Origin: Alphaproteobacteria bacterium
GTDB lineage: Bacteria; Pseudomonadota; Alphaproteobacteria; TMED109
Assembly: GCA_022825235.1 (NCBI GenBank)
Contig: JAJDYI010000064.1
Coordinates: 1-64,000, forward strand
Length of the DNA stretch: 64,000 bases
Direction of reading: 5' to 3'
The notes under the pieces are model-generated. The model ran no database searches. It was not told where the DNA came from and worked only from the letters and a program-made list of their open reading frames with translations. How positions within the stretch are numbered: the first letter of the stretch is position 1; the number at the start of each line of letters is the position of its first letter. This document shows positions 27,187 to 36,574 of this stretch, one piece after another. A program made the position numbers and the translations under genes.

Positions 27187-27831
27187 TCAATGCCGGTGCG
27201 GAACTTCGACTTCTTCAGAGGCGTCGGCTTCCAGGTCGTCCGGGAGTGGCGGCATCGGCTCTCCCGCCAGGGCCAGCTCGACGCCCGTGTGCACGGGGAC
27301 TGGCAAGTCGGTCGGTTGCCCGGCCCGATCATGCTCCGCAAACGTCCAGGCCAGGATCCATGCGTGCGCGTCCGGAAACTCGGTGCGCGCACAGAGCACA
27401 TGGTCGCCGAAGCGGGCGAGCGTCCGAAGGTCGGGGACGGCGTAGGCGAATGGATCGTCGCCCCGCATCAGCGCTTCGGCGTCGCCAAGCGACAGCAGGA
27501 GAACCCTGAGCTGGTCGGTGGCGATCAGGTCGGCCAGGCGCTGCAGCGTCCGCGCGCGCGCAACCCGCGCACTGGCGTCCGGCAGGTGCTCCTCCAGGAA
27601 CGCTTGGAGTTCCTTGGCCTTGGGATAACTCTCGGCGTCTTCCCGCGACGCGCCGATCACGAGGTGGCGTTGGCGGTAGACCTGCCACTGCCGGTAGGGC
27701 GTGTGGGCCCATGCCGGGACGGCCACGGCCCCGAGCATGCCGGCGAGCAAGGCTCCGAGGAGCACGCGCCGGGTGGCGCGCGCTCCCCGGGAGCAAGTGA
27801 TCTCAGTTCCGGTACTTGTCGAAGACGTCAA
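27187..27831 (-). CDS. Exported protein of unknown function beside the formamidase (214 aa)
   Basis: An N-terminal stretch RRVLLGALLAGMLGAVAVPA ending AWA looks like a signal peptide. The mature part starts HTPYRQWQVYRQRHLVIGAS and has an alpha/beta look (LADLIATDQLRVLLLSLGDA). It may be a substrate-binding-like periplasmic protein, but I cannot place it in a family. The first 10 codons overlap the end of the formamidase gene, so it is the second gene of a two-gene operon. The C-terminus is acidic and ends in PHRH. Confidence 0.7.
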   Translation of the reverse strand: MTSSTSTGTEITCSRGARATRRVLLGALLAGMLGAVAVPAWAHTPYRQWQVYRQRHLVIGASREDAESYPKAKELQAFLEEHLPDASARVARARTLQRLADLIATDQLRVLLLSLGDAEALMRGDDPFAYAVPDLRTLARFGDHVLCARTEFPDAHAWILAWTFAEHDRAGQPTDLPVPVHTGVELALAGEPMPPLPDDLEADASEEVEVPHRH

Positions 27832-29071
27832 GGTTCAGGACTGCAGTGACCACGTAGTTCGGCACGTCGACGACTTGGCCGACGCGGAGGTCGACCGCAA
27901 CGCTTGCCAGGATGTACGCCTGCTCGCGTGTCAGCCCGTGCTCGGCCTGGATGTAGTCGATCATCTGGATCAGCGCGTGCCGGGCCGCGAGGGTCAGGTC
28001 CTCGCTCAGGTTCTCGAGCGCCCCGATCTTCTCCGATTCGAGGTAGGTCACGTAGATCGGGACCTCTCCGGCCGCCTTGAGGGGCAGGCCGACCGTCTGG
28101 TGGAACCGGGTCGGCTCGATGTCGCGGATCTCGTCGTTGCCGGAGACCTGCGGGGCCACCATGCCGGCGCCACCACCTTCGATGATGCTGGCCCGCACCG
28201 TCACGACGGCGCCGATCTCGATCGCCGTGCCGGAGACCTCGCCGTCACCCTGGGCGTAGTGAACGTCACCGATGAACAGGCCGCAGCCGTCCACGAAGCA
28301 GGGGAAGATCAGCGTGGTGCCCACCTGCATCTGCTGGACGTCCATGTTGCCGCCGTTCTCGCGGGGCGGGATGGTCCGGAGGCAGTCCGCGGCGTGGCTT
28401 CCCTCGGGGCCGCACACCGCGGCCGGGAGCCCGCCGATCGGCTGGGGTGCCAGCGCGATGCCGCCGGCTTCGGCGAGCGCCGCCTCGCGCGCCTTCCAGG
28501 CCTGTACTTCGGGTTCGCCAGGCAGCACGCCGATCGAGCCGGGGAATGCCTCGTAGGGCACCGTGATGCCCGGCATCTGGTCGGACACCGCGCCCCGCGC
28601 GGTCAGCTTCCAGTTCACGATGTAGGACTCGGTGTAGAGGTCGCGCAGGAACCCGAAACCGGGGACGATCAGCGTGTAGCCGTACTGGTCGGGATCGATC
28701 GCGAGCAGCTCGACCGCGAGTGCGTCGCCACGCTTGGCCCCGTTGATGTGCACGGGTCCGGTCATCGGATGCACGAGGTTGAGATCGAGTGCCGCCATGT
28801 CGTCGGCAATCGAGTCCAGGGTCAGGTCGGAATCGAGCGCATCACGCGTGCCCATCGTGATGATGTCGCCGGGATTCGCATGGGCCACCGGCGGGATCGC
28901 CGGGTGGAGCCGATTCATGCAGCTCGGGTCGTCGGCGCAGTGGTCGCCCTGCTTGGCGATCACGACCTCCGTCGCCCACTTGGAATCGGTGGTGTCGGCC
29001 CGGGCCGTGAAGGCGGCAGCGAGCGCGATGGTAAGGATCAACGGGAGCAAGGCCCGGAATGTCGTTGGCAA
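27803..29071 (-). CDS. Exported acetamidase/formamidase family protein (422 aa)
   Basis: Acetamidase/formamidase (FmdA_AmdA) family. Family markers include AKRGDALAVELLAIDPDQYG, FPGSIGVLPG and DVHYAQGDGEVSGTAIE. These enzymes hydrolyse formamide or short amides to ammonia and the acid. Unlike the usual cytoplasmic members, it begins with a clear signal peptide (LLPLILTIALAAAFTARA). The start is TTG at 29071, supported by GGGAGG 5 bases before it. Cysteine pairs (HCADDPSC and CFVDGC) fit a periplasmic protein with disulfides. It is followed by an overlapping gene for another exported protein. Confidence 0.85.
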   Translation of the reverse strand: MPTTFRALLPLILTIALAAAFTARADTTDSKWATEVVIAKQGDHCADDPSCMNRLHPAIPPVAHANPGDIITMGTRDALDSDLTLDSIADDMAALDLNLVHPMTGPVHINGAKRGDALAVELLAIDPDQYGYTLIVPGFGFLRDLYTESYIVNWKLTARGAVSDQMPGITVPYEAFPGSIGVLPGEPEVQAWKAREAALAEAGGIALAPQPIGGLPAAVCGPEGSHAADCLRTIPPRENGGNMDVQQMQVGTTLIFPCFVDGCGLFIGDVHYAQGDGEVSGTAIEIGAVVTVRASIIEGGGAGMVAPQVSGNDEIRDIEPTRFHQTVGLPLKAAGEVPIYVTYLESEKIGALENLSEDLTLAARHALIQMIDYIQAEHGLTREQAYILASVAVDLRVGQVVDVPNYVVTAVLNLDVFDKYRN

Positions 29072-29256
29072 TTCAGCCTCCCAGGCGCCGCCCGGGCGGC
29101 GCGTTCAAGTCCCGCAACGCCCGCGGCGAGAGGGTGTCCAGCCCATTGCGCCCGCACGTGGCGGGGCAAACATGCACCTGCCGGGCAGTTCAACGACGGA
29201 CCCGGCTTACTCGCACCCGACCGTTGCAATGCCGGACCTTATCACACCGGCCGGCA

Positions 29257-29280
29257 ATAGTTGACTCAATTGGTCTTGAT
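29257..29280 (+). promoter_or_regulatory. IscR-like operator and promoter of the suf operon
   Basis: ATAGTTGACTCAATTGGTC followed by TTGAT resembles the IscR type 1 site (ATA-SYY-GACT-n4-5-AGTC) known for Fe-S regulators. TTGACT inside it also makes a good -35 box. It lies about 45 bases before the start of the Rrf2 regulator, which is likely to control its own operon through it. Confidence 0.6.
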
Positions 29281-29325
29281 TACTAAGTGTTGCGTGTCGA
29301 CCCACCGGAGGGGGAGGAGGATCCC

Positions 29326-29784
29326 ATGCTCCGTGTCAGTCGGCTCGCGGACTACGCCGTTCTGCTAGCAGGGCGTATGGCCCGCGAGCCTGCACGCACC
29401 TTCACTGCAGCGGCGCTCGCCCGGGAGACCCATCTTCCGGCGCCGACCGTCACCAAGGTACTGGCGGCGCTGACGCGCGCAGGCCTCATCCTGTCGCAAC
29501 GCGGCCCCGGCGGCGGCTACCGGAGCACCCGGTCCGCGGCCGACATCTCGGTCGGTGACGTGATCGCCGCCATCGACGGCCCGGTCGCGCTCACCATCTG
29601 CGCGGAAGGAAGCGACGCCTGCGACCTGATGGAAATCTGTCCGTCGGCGGCCAACTGGCAGCGCATCAACGACGCGATCCGATCCACCCTCGAGGGGATC
29701 TCGCTGCAGGAGCTGACCGGCGAGCACGCTGTCTTCCCGTTGCCCGCCCCGCGCGCCGCCGCGGCACCGGAGCTCGCTCCGTGA
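29326..29784 (+). CDS. Rrf2-family Fe-S regulator of the suf operon (152 aa)
   Basis: Rrf2-type repressor, first gene of the suf operon. The winged helix-turn-helix (residues 1-60) has [20 protein letters not shown]. Three cysteines in [14 protein letters not shown] are spaced as in IscR/SufR Fe-S ligands, so it should sense cluster status. I chose ATG 29326, preceded by GGAGGAGG; the start at 29287 is less likely. Its stop overlaps the GTG start of sufB (GTGA). Confidence 0.9.
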   Translation: MLRVSRLADYAVLLAGRMAREPARTFTAAALARETHLPAPTVTKVLAALTRAGLILSQRGPGGGYRSTRSAADISVGDVIAAIDGPVALTICAEGSDACDLMEICPSAANWQRINDAIRSTLEGISLQELTGEHAVFPLPAPRAAAAPELAP

Positions 29785-31259
29785 GCCCGCTTCGCGAGAC
29801 CGTCGAGACGGTCGAACGCGCCTCCGGCGAGTACCGATACGGCTTCGTCACCGAGATCGACGAGGACCGGGCCCCGACGGGCCTCAACGAGGAGATCGTC
29901 CGCTTCATCTCGGCCAAGAAGGACGAGCCCGACTGGCTCCTCGAGTGGCGTCTCAAGGCGTTCCGCATGTGGCTCGGCCTCGAGGACCGCGAACCCCGCT
30001 GGGCCAACGTCCACTTCCCCAAGATCGACTTCCAGGACGCCTGCTACTACGCCGCGCCGAAGCAGGAGGGCGACGGCCCGGCGAGCCTCGACGAGGTCGA
30101 CCCCGAGCTCCTCCGGACGTACGAGAAGCTGGGCATCCCGCTCAGGGAGCAGGAGGTCCTGGCCGGCGTGGCCGGCGCCGGGAACGTGGCCGTCGACGCG
30201 GTGTTCGACAGCGTCTCGGTCGCGACCACCTTCCAGGACAAGCTGGCCGAGATGGGGGTCATCTTCTGCCCGATCTCGGAAGCCGTCCGCGACCATCCCG
30301 AGCTCGTCCGGAAGTACCTGGGGAGCGTCGTTCCCCAGGGCGACAACTTCTACGCGGCGCTGAACTCCGCCGTCTTCAGCGACGGCTCGTTCGTCTACGT
30401 CCCCAAGGGCGTCCACTGCCCGATGGAGCTCAGCACCTACTTCCGGATCAATGCCCGTGGCACAGGCCAGTTCGAGCGCACGCTCATCATCGCGGACGAG
30501 GGCAGCCGGGTCTCGTACCTCGAAGGGTGCACGGCCCCGCAGCGCGACGAGAACCAGCTGCACGCGGCCGTCGTCGAACTCGTCGCGCTGAAGGACGCCG
30601 AGATCAAGTACTCGACCGTCCAGAACTGGTACCCGGGCGACGCCGACGGCAAGGGCGGGATCTACAACTTCGTCACCAAGCGGGGCGCCTGCCGGGGAGC
30701 CGATTCGAAGATCTCCTGGACCCAGGTCGAGACCGGTTCAGCCATCACCTGGAAGTACCCGAGCGTGCTCCTGCAGGGCGACCGGTCGATCGGCGAGTTC
30801 TACTCGGTCGCGATCTCGAACCTCCGCCAGCAGGCCGATACCGGCACCAAGATGATCCACCTCGGCCGCGACACCCGGAGCACGATCATCTCGAAGGGGA
30901 TCTCGGCGGGGCGCGGCCAGCAGACCTACCGCGGCCTGGTGCGCGTGCAGCCGAAGGCCGACGGCGCCCGCAACTTCACGCAGTGCGATTCGCTCCTGAT
31001 CGGCGATACCTGCGGCGGTCACACGGTGCCCTATATCGACGTGCGGCATCCCGGCGCCGAGGTTGCCCACGAGGCCACCACCTCGCGGATCAGCGACGCC
31101 CAGCTCTTCTACTGCCGCCAGCGTGGGCTCGACCCCGAGGAGGCGGTATCCCTGATCGTGAACGGCTTCTGCCGGGAGGTGCTGCAGCAGCTTCCCATGG
31201 AGTTCGCGGTCGAAGCCCAGAAACTGCTCGGCATCAGCCTGGAGGGTGCGGTCGGATGA
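29781..31259 (+). CDS. sufB: Fe-S cluster assembly scaffold SufB (492 aa)
   Basis: Scaffold subunit of the SufBC2D complex. It has the SufB beta-helix core with [20 protein letters not shown] and the C-terminal family block [20 protein letters not shown]. Length fits the family. The start is GTG 29781, overlapping the regulator stop; translation is probably coupled. Its stop overlaps the sufC start as ATGA. Confidence 0.97.
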   Translation: MSPLRETVETVERASGEYRYGFVTEIDEDRAPTGLNEEIVRFISAKKDEPDWLLEWRLKAFRMWLGLEDREPRWANVHFPKIDFQDACYYAAPKQEGDGPASLDEVDPELLRTYEKLGIPLREQEVLAGVAGAGNVAVDAVFDSVSVATTFQDKLAEMGVIFCPISEAVRDHPELVRKYLGSVVPQGDNFYAALNSAVFSDGSFVYVPKGVHCPMELSTYFRINARGTGQFERTLIIADEGSRVSYLEGCTAPQRDENQLHAAVVELVALKDAEIKYSTVQNWYPGDADGKGGIYNFVTKRGACRGADSKISWTQVETGSAITWKYPSVLLQGDRSIGEFYSVAISNLRQQADTGTKMIHLGRDTRSTIISKGISAGRGQQTYRGLVRVQPKADGARNFTQCDSLLIGDTCGGHTVPYIDVRHPGAEVAHEATTSRISDAQLFYCRQRGLDPEEAVSLIVNGFCREVLQQLPMEFAVEAQKLLGISLEGAVG

Positions 31260-32011
31260 GCGAACCCCTGCTCCGGATCCGGAACCTCAGGGCCAGCGTC
31301 GACGGCCAGGAGGTGCTCAAGGGCATCGACCTCGCGGTGGCGGCCGGCGAGGTCGCCGCCATCATGGGCCCGAACGGTTCGGGCAAGTCCACCCTGTCCA
31401 ACGTGCTGGCCGGCCGGGACGGCTACGAGGTCACCGACGGCGAGGTGCGGTACGACGGTAGGGACCTGCTCGACATGGAGCCCGAGGAGCGCGCGGCGGC
31501 CGGGGTCTTCATGGCGTTCCAGTACCCGGTCGAGATTCCGGGCGTCGTCAACGCGACCTTCACCCGCACAGCGCTCAATGCCCAGCGGCAGGCGCGGGGC
31601 GAATCCCCGATCGACGCGATCGATTTCCTGAAGCGTGCCCGCGAGACGCTGGGCCGGCTCGAGATGGACGAGGCGTTCCTCCGGCGTGACGTCAACGCCG
31701 GCTTCTCCGGCGGCGAGAAGAAGCGGAACGAGATCTTCCAGATGGCCATGCTGGAACCCCGGCTCGCGATTCTCGACGAGACCGATTCCGGCCTCGACAT
31801 CGACGCCCTCCGGATCGTGGCGATGGGCGTGAATGCAATGCGTGACGGCCGGCGTGCGCTCGTGGTGATCACGCACTACCAGCGGCTGCTGGAGTACGTG
31901 GTGCCGGATTCGGTGCACGTGCTCGCCGACGGGCGCATTGCCCGCTCCGGCGACCGCGAACTGGCACTCGAACTGGAACGGGCCGGTTATGCGGCCTTCC
32001 AGCCGGCCTGA
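31256..32011 (+). CDS. sufC: Fe-S assembly ATPase SufC (251 aa)
   Basis: ABC-type ATPase of the SufBC2D complex, soluble. Walker A is GPNGSGKST, the signature is [11 protein letters not shown], and Walker B is [17 protein letters not shown], all canonical for SufC, including the D-loop variant. ATP hydrolysis is thought to open the SufB/SufD interface for cluster assembly. It starts in an ATGA overlap with sufB and is followed five bases later by sufD. Confidence 0.97.
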   Translation: MSEPLLRIRNLRASVDGQEVLKGIDLAVAAGEVAAIMGPNGSGKSTLSNVLAGRDGYEVTDGEVRYDGRDLLDMEPEERAAAGVFMAFQYPVEIPGVVNATFTRTALNAQRQARGESPIDAIDFLKRARETLGRLEMDEAFLRRDVNAGFSGGEKKRNEIFQMAMLEPRLAILDETDSGLDIDALRIVAMGVNAMRDGRRALVVITHYQRLLEYVVPDSVHVLADGRIARSGDRELALELERAGYAAFQPA

Positions 32012-32015
32012 CCCC

Positions 32016-33368
32016 ATGACCGAGAATTGGTTGGCAGGACAGCGCGCGGCGTTTGCCGCCTGTCGCGGCGCATTGCCCGGTGCCGGGACGCCGTGGGTCG
32101 ATGCGCTCCGCGCGCAGGCCTTCCGCCAGTTCGAGGAAGACGGCCCGCCCTCCCCGAAGGTCGAGGAGTGGCGGTCCGGACCGACCGCCGCCCTGACCAG
32201 GCAGGTCTTCGCACCCGCCGTACCCGCCGGCCCGCACCCGGCACCGGTGCCCGCTCCCTATCTCGCCGGACCGCGCCACCGGCTGGTCTTCGTGGACGGC
32301 CGCTACAGCGCGGAGCATTCCGATCCCGGTGAACTGCCCGCGGGCGCCCGCCTTACCTCGCTCGGCGCCCTGCTGGCGGAGGATCCGTCCGCGGCCCGCG
32401 AGCTCGTCGGGGACCCGGAGGCGTTTGCCGAGGAACGCCTGTCGCTGGTGACCGACCGCCGGCCCCAGGCGCTGGTGGCGCTCAACACGGCGCTGGTCTC
32501 CGACGGCGCCGTCCTGATCGTCGACAACGGTGTCGCGCTCGCGCACCCGGTCGAGGTGGTGTACCTCGCAGGGGCGGCGACCGTCCCGTCCGCCCATCAC
32601 CTCCGCACGTTGATCGCGCTCGGTGCCGGTGCCCGGGCCAGCATGGTCGAGGTCCACGCGGGCGGCAGCGGCAGCGTCTGGACCAACCACGTGACCGAGA
32701 TCGCGCTCGACGCCAGCGCCCGCCTCGAGCATGTCCGGGCGGACGCGGGCACGCGGAGCGCCGTTCGGGTCGACGTGGCCCACGCCCGCTTGCAAGCCGG
32801 CACGGCCTACGCCGGCTTCGTGATGGCGGGCAATACCGGCGCCGTGCGAACCGAGACGCGCCTGGTGCTGGAGGGAGCTGGCGCCGATGGGGAGATCAAC
32901 GGACTGTGCCTCGCCGGCGGTTCGGGCCACATCGATGCGCTGACCCGCCTCGATCATTGCGCCCGCGAGGGCACGAGCCGCCAGCTCTGGCGGGGGGTGT
33001 TCGGCGACCAGGCGCGGGGTGCCTTTCAGGGACGGATCCGGGTGCTGGCCGGCGCCTCCGGCACCAACGCGGCCCTCGACAACCGCAACCTGCTGCTGGG
33101 CACCGGCGCTCGCGCGGAAAGCAAGCCGGAACTCGAGATCCTGACCGATGACGTCGCCTGCAGCCACGCCTCCGCGACCGGCCAGCTCGATGAGGATGCG
33201 CTCTTCTACCTCCGCTCGCGCGGCCTGTCGGAGCAGACGGCCAGGGCCGTGCTGATGGCGGCCTTCACCGGGTCGGTGGCCGACCGCATCGCCGACGGGG
33301 ACGTGCGCGCCTTCGTCCGGCACCTGGTCGACGACCGGCTGAACGCGCTGGGGAGTGCCGCATCATGA
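32016..33368 (+). CDS. sufD: Fe-S assembly protein SufD (450 aa)
   Basis: Partner of SufB in the SufBC2D scaffold. The C-terminal half aligns with SufB-type repeats (TGARAESKPELEILTDDVAC and DALFYLRSRGLSEQTARAVL). The N-terminal 100 residues are variable, with KVEEWRSGP being the typical start motif. I chose ATG 32016, four bases after the sufC stop. Its stop overlaps the sufS ATG. Confidence 0.95.
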   Translation: MTENWLAGQRAAFAACRGALPGAGTPWVDALRAQAFRQFEEDGPPSPKVEEWRSGPTAALTRQVFAPAVPAGPHPAPVPAPYLAGPRHRLVFVDGRYSAEHSDPGELPAGARLTSLGALLAEDPSAARELVGDPEAFAEERLSLVTDRRPQALVALNTALVSDGAVLIVDNGVALAHPVEVVYLAGAATVPSAHHLRTLIALGAGARASMVEVHAGGSGSVWTNHVTEIALDASARLEHVRADAGTRSAVRVDVAHARLQAGTAYAGFVMAGNTGAVRTETRLVLEGAGADGEINGLCLAGGSGHIDALTRLDHCAREGTSRQLWRGVFGDQARGAFQGRIRVLAGASGTNAALDNRNLLLGTGARAESKPELEILTDDVACSHASATGQLDEDALFYLRSRGLSEQTARAVLMAAFTGSVADRIADGDVRAFVRHLVDDRLNALGSAAS

Positions 33369-34606
33369 ACGCGCCCGCCGGCCAGAACCCGGAAGTCCTT
33401 TCGGCCCGGGCCGACTTCCCGCTGCTGGCGCGCCCGATGCATGGCCGTCCGCTCGCGTTCCTCGACAGTGCCGCCAGCGCCCAGAAACCGCACGTGGTGC
33501 TGGATTCGCTCCGCGACTTCTACGAGTCGGAATACGCCAACGTGCACCGCGGGGTCTATCTCCTCTCGGCGCAGGCGACGGACCGGTACGAGGCGGCGCG
33601 CGAGACCGTGCAGCGCTTCCTCAACGCGTCCCGGTCCGAAGAGATCGTGTTCACTCGGGGGGCGACCGAGGCGATCAACCTGGTCGCCGAGAGCCTCGGC
33701 CGGAGCGGCCGCTTCGAACCGGGTGACGAAGTCGTGCTCACCGTGCTCGAACACCACTCCAATATCGTGCCGTGGCAGCTGATGCGCGATGCGACCGGCG
33801 TGCGGATCCGCGCCGCCGCCGACGCGGCCGGCAACGTCGACGTGGACGCAGTGTTTCGCGAGGTCAGCGACCGGACCCGGCTCATCGCGTTCTCGCACGT
33901 CTCCAACACGACGGGCACCGTCCTGCCCGCCAGGGAGATCTGCCGCCGGGCCCGCGAGCGGGGAATTCTCACCCTGGTTGACGGCTGCCAGGCCGTCCCG
34001 CACGCGGCGGTCGACGTGCAGGACCTTGCCTGCGACTTCTACACGTTCTCCGGACACAAGCTGTACGGACCGTCGGGCATCGGCGCGCTCTTCGGACGCC
34101 ACGACCTCCTGGCGTCGCTCCCGCCCTGGCAGGGCGGTGGCTCCATGATCGAGGAGGTGACGTTCGAGCGGACGACGTATGCGCCGCCGCCGGCGCGCTA
34201 CGAGGCCGGCACGCCGAACATCGCGGGCGCGGTGGGGCTGGCGGCCGCCATCGATTACGTCCGGGGGTTCGGGAGCGAGGCCATCCGCCGCCACGAGGAT
34301 GCCGTGCTCAAGTACGGGGTCGACCGCCTGGACGCGGTGGACGAAGTGCGCCTGATCGGCACCCCCGCCGAGCGGGCCGGCTCGATCTCGTTCGTGGTCG
34401 ACGGCGTGCATCCGCACGACGTGGGGACCGTGCTCGACACGGAAGGTGTTGCCGTGCGGGTGGGGCATCACTGCGCCCAGCCCGCGATGCGGCATTTCGG
34501 CGTGCCGGCGACCATTCGCGCCTCGCTCGGCATCTATACGCACGTCGCTGATTTCGATGCCCTGGCCGACGGCCTTGGCAAGGTGAGGGAGCTTTTCCGA
34601 CTGTGA
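33365..34606 (+). CDS. sufS: Cysteine desulfurase SufS (413 aa)
   Basis: PLP-dependent class II cysteine desulfurase delivering sulfur to the scaffold. The PLP lysine lies in FYTFSGHKLYGPSGIGAL and the active-site cysteine in VRVGHHCAQPAMRHFG. The early motif FLDSAASAQKPHVVLDSL is typical for SufS. ATG 33365 overlaps the sufD stop, and its own stop overlaps the GTG of sufU. Confidence 0.97.
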   Translation: MNAPAGQNPEVLSARADFPLLARPMHGRPLAFLDSAASAQKPHVVLDSLRDFYESEYANVHRGVYLLSAQATDRYEAARETVQRFLNASRSEEIVFTRGATEAINLVAESLGRSGRFEPGDEVVLTVLEHHSNIVPWQLMRDATGVRIRAAADAAGNVDVDAVFREVSDRTRLIAFSHVSNTTGTVLPAREICRRARERGILTLVDGCQAVPHAAVDVQDLACDFYTFSGHKLYGPSGIGALFGRHDLLASLPPWQGGGSMIEEVTFERTTYAPPPARYEAGTPNIAGAVGLAAAIDYVRGFGSEAIRRHEDAVLKYGVDRLDAVDEVRLIGTPAERAGSISFVVDGVHPHDVGTVLDTEGVAVRVGHHCAQPAMRHFGVPATIRASLGIYTHVADFDALADGLGKVRELFRL

Positions 34607-35046
34607 ACGATCTTCGGGATCTCTACCAGGAGGTCATCCTCGACCACAGCCGGAACCCGCGGAATGCCGGGCGGCTCGAGGAGCCCAGCGGCACCGCCAA
34701 GGGGCACAATCCGCTTTGCGGCGACCTGATCACCCTCGATGTCCTGGTCGAGGACGGGACGATTCGCGACGTGTCATTCGATGCCAGGGGCTGCGCGATC
34801 TCGGTGGCTACGGCTTCCATCATGTCCGACATGCTGAAGGGAAGGAGCCTCGCCGAGGCGCACGACCTCTTCCAGCGGTTTCAGGACATGCTGACCGGCC
34901 CCACGGCGGCGGCCGAGGGGCTCGACAAGCTCGAGGTGCTGGCGGGCGTGCGCGAGTTTCCGATGCGCGTGAAATGCGCCACGCTGCCGTTCCACACGTT
35001 GCGGGCGGCACTTGACAACGAATCCGGAACGGTCCAGACGGAATAG
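34603..35046 (+). CDS. sufU: SufU-type sulfur acceptor/scaffold (147 aa)
   Basis: IscU/SufU-family protein. The three conserved cysteines are in NPLCGD, ARGCAIS and VKCATLP. In SufU proteins this site holds zinc and takes sulfur from SufS. The insertion between the second and third cysteines is that of SufU rather than IscU. It starts with GTG at 34603, overlapping the sufS stop. Confidence 0.93.
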   Translation: MNDLRDLYQEVILDHSRNPRNAGRLEEPSGTAKGHNPLCGDLITLDVLVEDGTIRDVSFDARGCAISVATASIMSDMLKGRSLAEAHDLFQRFQDMLTGPTAAAEGLDKLEVLAGVREFPMRVKCATLPFHTLRAALDNESGTVQTE

Positions 35047-35048
35047 CC

Positions 35049-35405
35049 ATGGCGTACGACCTACCCCCACAGCCCGGCGCCGTCACGCCCGACGAGCGCG
35101 CGGAGGCGCTTCGTCCCGCCGTCGTGGCTGCCATAGGTACGGTGTACGACCCCGAAATCCCGGTGAGCATCTGGGAACTGGGGCTCGTCTACGACGTGGC
35201 CATCCGGAACGGTCGCGACATCGACGTCACGATGACGCTGACCACGCCGCACTGTCCGGAGGCCCAGTACATCCCGGGCCGCGTGGAGGAGGCCGTCCGG
35301 GAGGTGGCGGGCGTGGGCGACGTGCGCGTCGACATCGTCTGGGAGCCGCCGTGGACGCCCGACCGCATGAGCGAGGCCGCACGCCTCGAACTCGGCTATT
35401 TCTAG
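35049..35405 (+). CDS. sufT: SUF system DUF59 protein SufT (118 aa)
   Basis: MIP18/DUF59-family Fe-S maturation protein. The family block DPEIPVSIWELGLVYDVAI is followed by MTLTTPHCPEAQYIPG with the conserved cysteine. It is involved in late steps of Fe-S protein maturation. It starts two bases after the sufU stop and ends with TAG, confirming that TAG is a true stop here. Confidence 0.92.
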   Translation: MAYDLPPQPGAVTPDERAEALRPAVVAAIGTVYDPEIPVSIWELGLVYDVAIRNGRDIDVTMTLTTPHCPEAQYIPGRVEEAVREVAGVGDVRVDIVWEPPWTPDRMSEAARLELGYF

Positions 35406-35415
35406 AGGAACCGCG

Positions 35416-35778
35416 ATGACCGATGCGCCGAAGCTCCTGACCCTGACCGATGCGGCCGCCGAGCGGGCGCGAGCCATGATCGCCGCCCACGGCGAGGCCG
35501 CGCGAGGACTCCGCATCGCGCTCAAGACCGGCGGCTGTTCCGGCATGGCCTACGACGTTGAATTCGCCGACGAGATCCGGCCGACCGACGAGGTGGTCGA
35601 AGACCGTGGGGTCAAGGTGTTCATCGATCCCGCGGCGGTGCTGTTTCTTGCAGGCAGCCGGATCGGCTGGGAGGAAAGCATCCTGCAGTCGCGGTTCACG
35701 TTCGAGAATCCGAACGAGGTCGCGCGGTGCGGGTGCGGCGAATCGGTGTCCTTTGGAGGGCCTGGCGGCCAAGGGTGA
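35416..35778 (+). CDS. sufA: A-type Fe-S carrier SufA (120 aa)
   Basis: HesB/IscA-family carrier. The three ligand cysteines are in LKTGGCSGMAYDVEF and CGCGESVSF. It should hold and pass on [2Fe-2S] or [4Fe-4S] clusters made by SufBCD. Last gene of the suf operon; no clear terminator follows. Confidence 0.95.
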   Translation: MTDAPKLLTLTDAAAERARAMIAAHGEAARGLRIALKTGGCSGMAYDVEFADEIRPTDEVVEDRGVKVFIDPAAVLFLAGSRIGWEESILQSRFTFENPNEVARCGCGESVSFGGPGGQG

Positions 35779-36039
35779 GGCCGCTTGCCATTGACCATTC
35801 TGTAGCGCCGCCGCGCCACCGAGGACGTGTCCGTTCGGGTTTCGCCGATTTTCCCAGTGGGCAGGAGTGCCCGCAGTTCCACGTTTGAGCGCGGCCTGAA
35901 GCGCCGCTGCAGCCGGTTAGCGTGACCGCGGACTCAAGATCACATTGAGTTTGTTCGTGTGGAACTTCTGTCGTGTCCGTCAAGAACGATGGGCCGCGTT
36001 GTTTCGTCTGGCGGACACCGACAAAGGGAATATGCGGTC

Positions 36040-36306
36040 ATGAAGATTACGGTAGAGATTCCCGACGCCATGTTCCGGCGGGCAAAGGCCTAGGCAGCCG
36101 TTAACGGTATGAGTTTGAACCAGTTCTTTCGCGAGGCACTCGAGAAGAAGCTTCGAAGTTGCGTGGATGAGCCGGCTGCCGGTCAAGTGGTTCCACCGTG
36201 GATGGCGGGCTTCGGTGCACTCGCCGACCTTTCGGAGGAGAACCGCCGGGTCTTGGACCTCGTCGACGGTGAATTTGAGAAGATCGATCCCGAAGACGCG
36301 GCGTGA
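36040..36306 (+). pseudogene. VapB-like RHH antitoxin with internal amber codon
   Basis: ATG 36040 opens MKITVEIPDAMFRRAKA, then TAG at 36091-36093, then in the same frame AAVNGMSLNQFFREALEKKL and on to TGA at 36306. The whole is a ribbon-helix-helix antitoxin of the VapB type, whose homologues carry an amino acid (often aromatic) where the TAG lies. The second part could restart at the ATG of 36109, but it would lack the DNA-binding strand. The VapC start overlaps its stop. Confidence 0.72.
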
Positions 36307-36419
36307 CATTCGACGCCAATGCGTTACCGGCGTGCCGGCTGGGGTCTTGCCAGATGCCTCGGAAGTGGAGCGCCGGTACACGGGGCCGCCATGTCCAACG
36401 CCCGGCATCACGCCTCTAG
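36303..36419 (+). pseudogene. VapC PIN toxin stub
   Basis: A GTG at 36303 overlaps the antitoxin stop and opens MTFDANALP, the usual first strand of a PIN-domain VapC, with its first acidic residue. After that similarity is lost and the frame closes at 36419 after 38 codons. It looks like the truncated start of the cognate toxin gene. Confidence 0.5.
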
Positions 36420-36574
36420 TCCGGTCAACAGCTTCTCGCTTCCAGCGCCGCCCTCTCAAATCCGTGTGATCGGCTCGGGAACATCCAGGCAATAGCGTGT
36501 GCGTGCATCATTGTCGGTTGATAAGTTGGCTAATATCGGTTACGGACTGATGTATCGTCAATTGCAAACATGAA

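Noticed and set aside
35049-35405. Reassignment of TAG as a sense codon
   Set aside because: sufT, the PQQ dehydrogenase and a Fic gene end with TAG at the expected family lengths, so TAG acts as stop.
36109-36306. A complete small antitoxin starting at 36109
   Set aside because: The upstream frame encodes the missing N-terminal strand MKITVEIPDAMFRRAKA before the TAG, so the short frame is a fragment.
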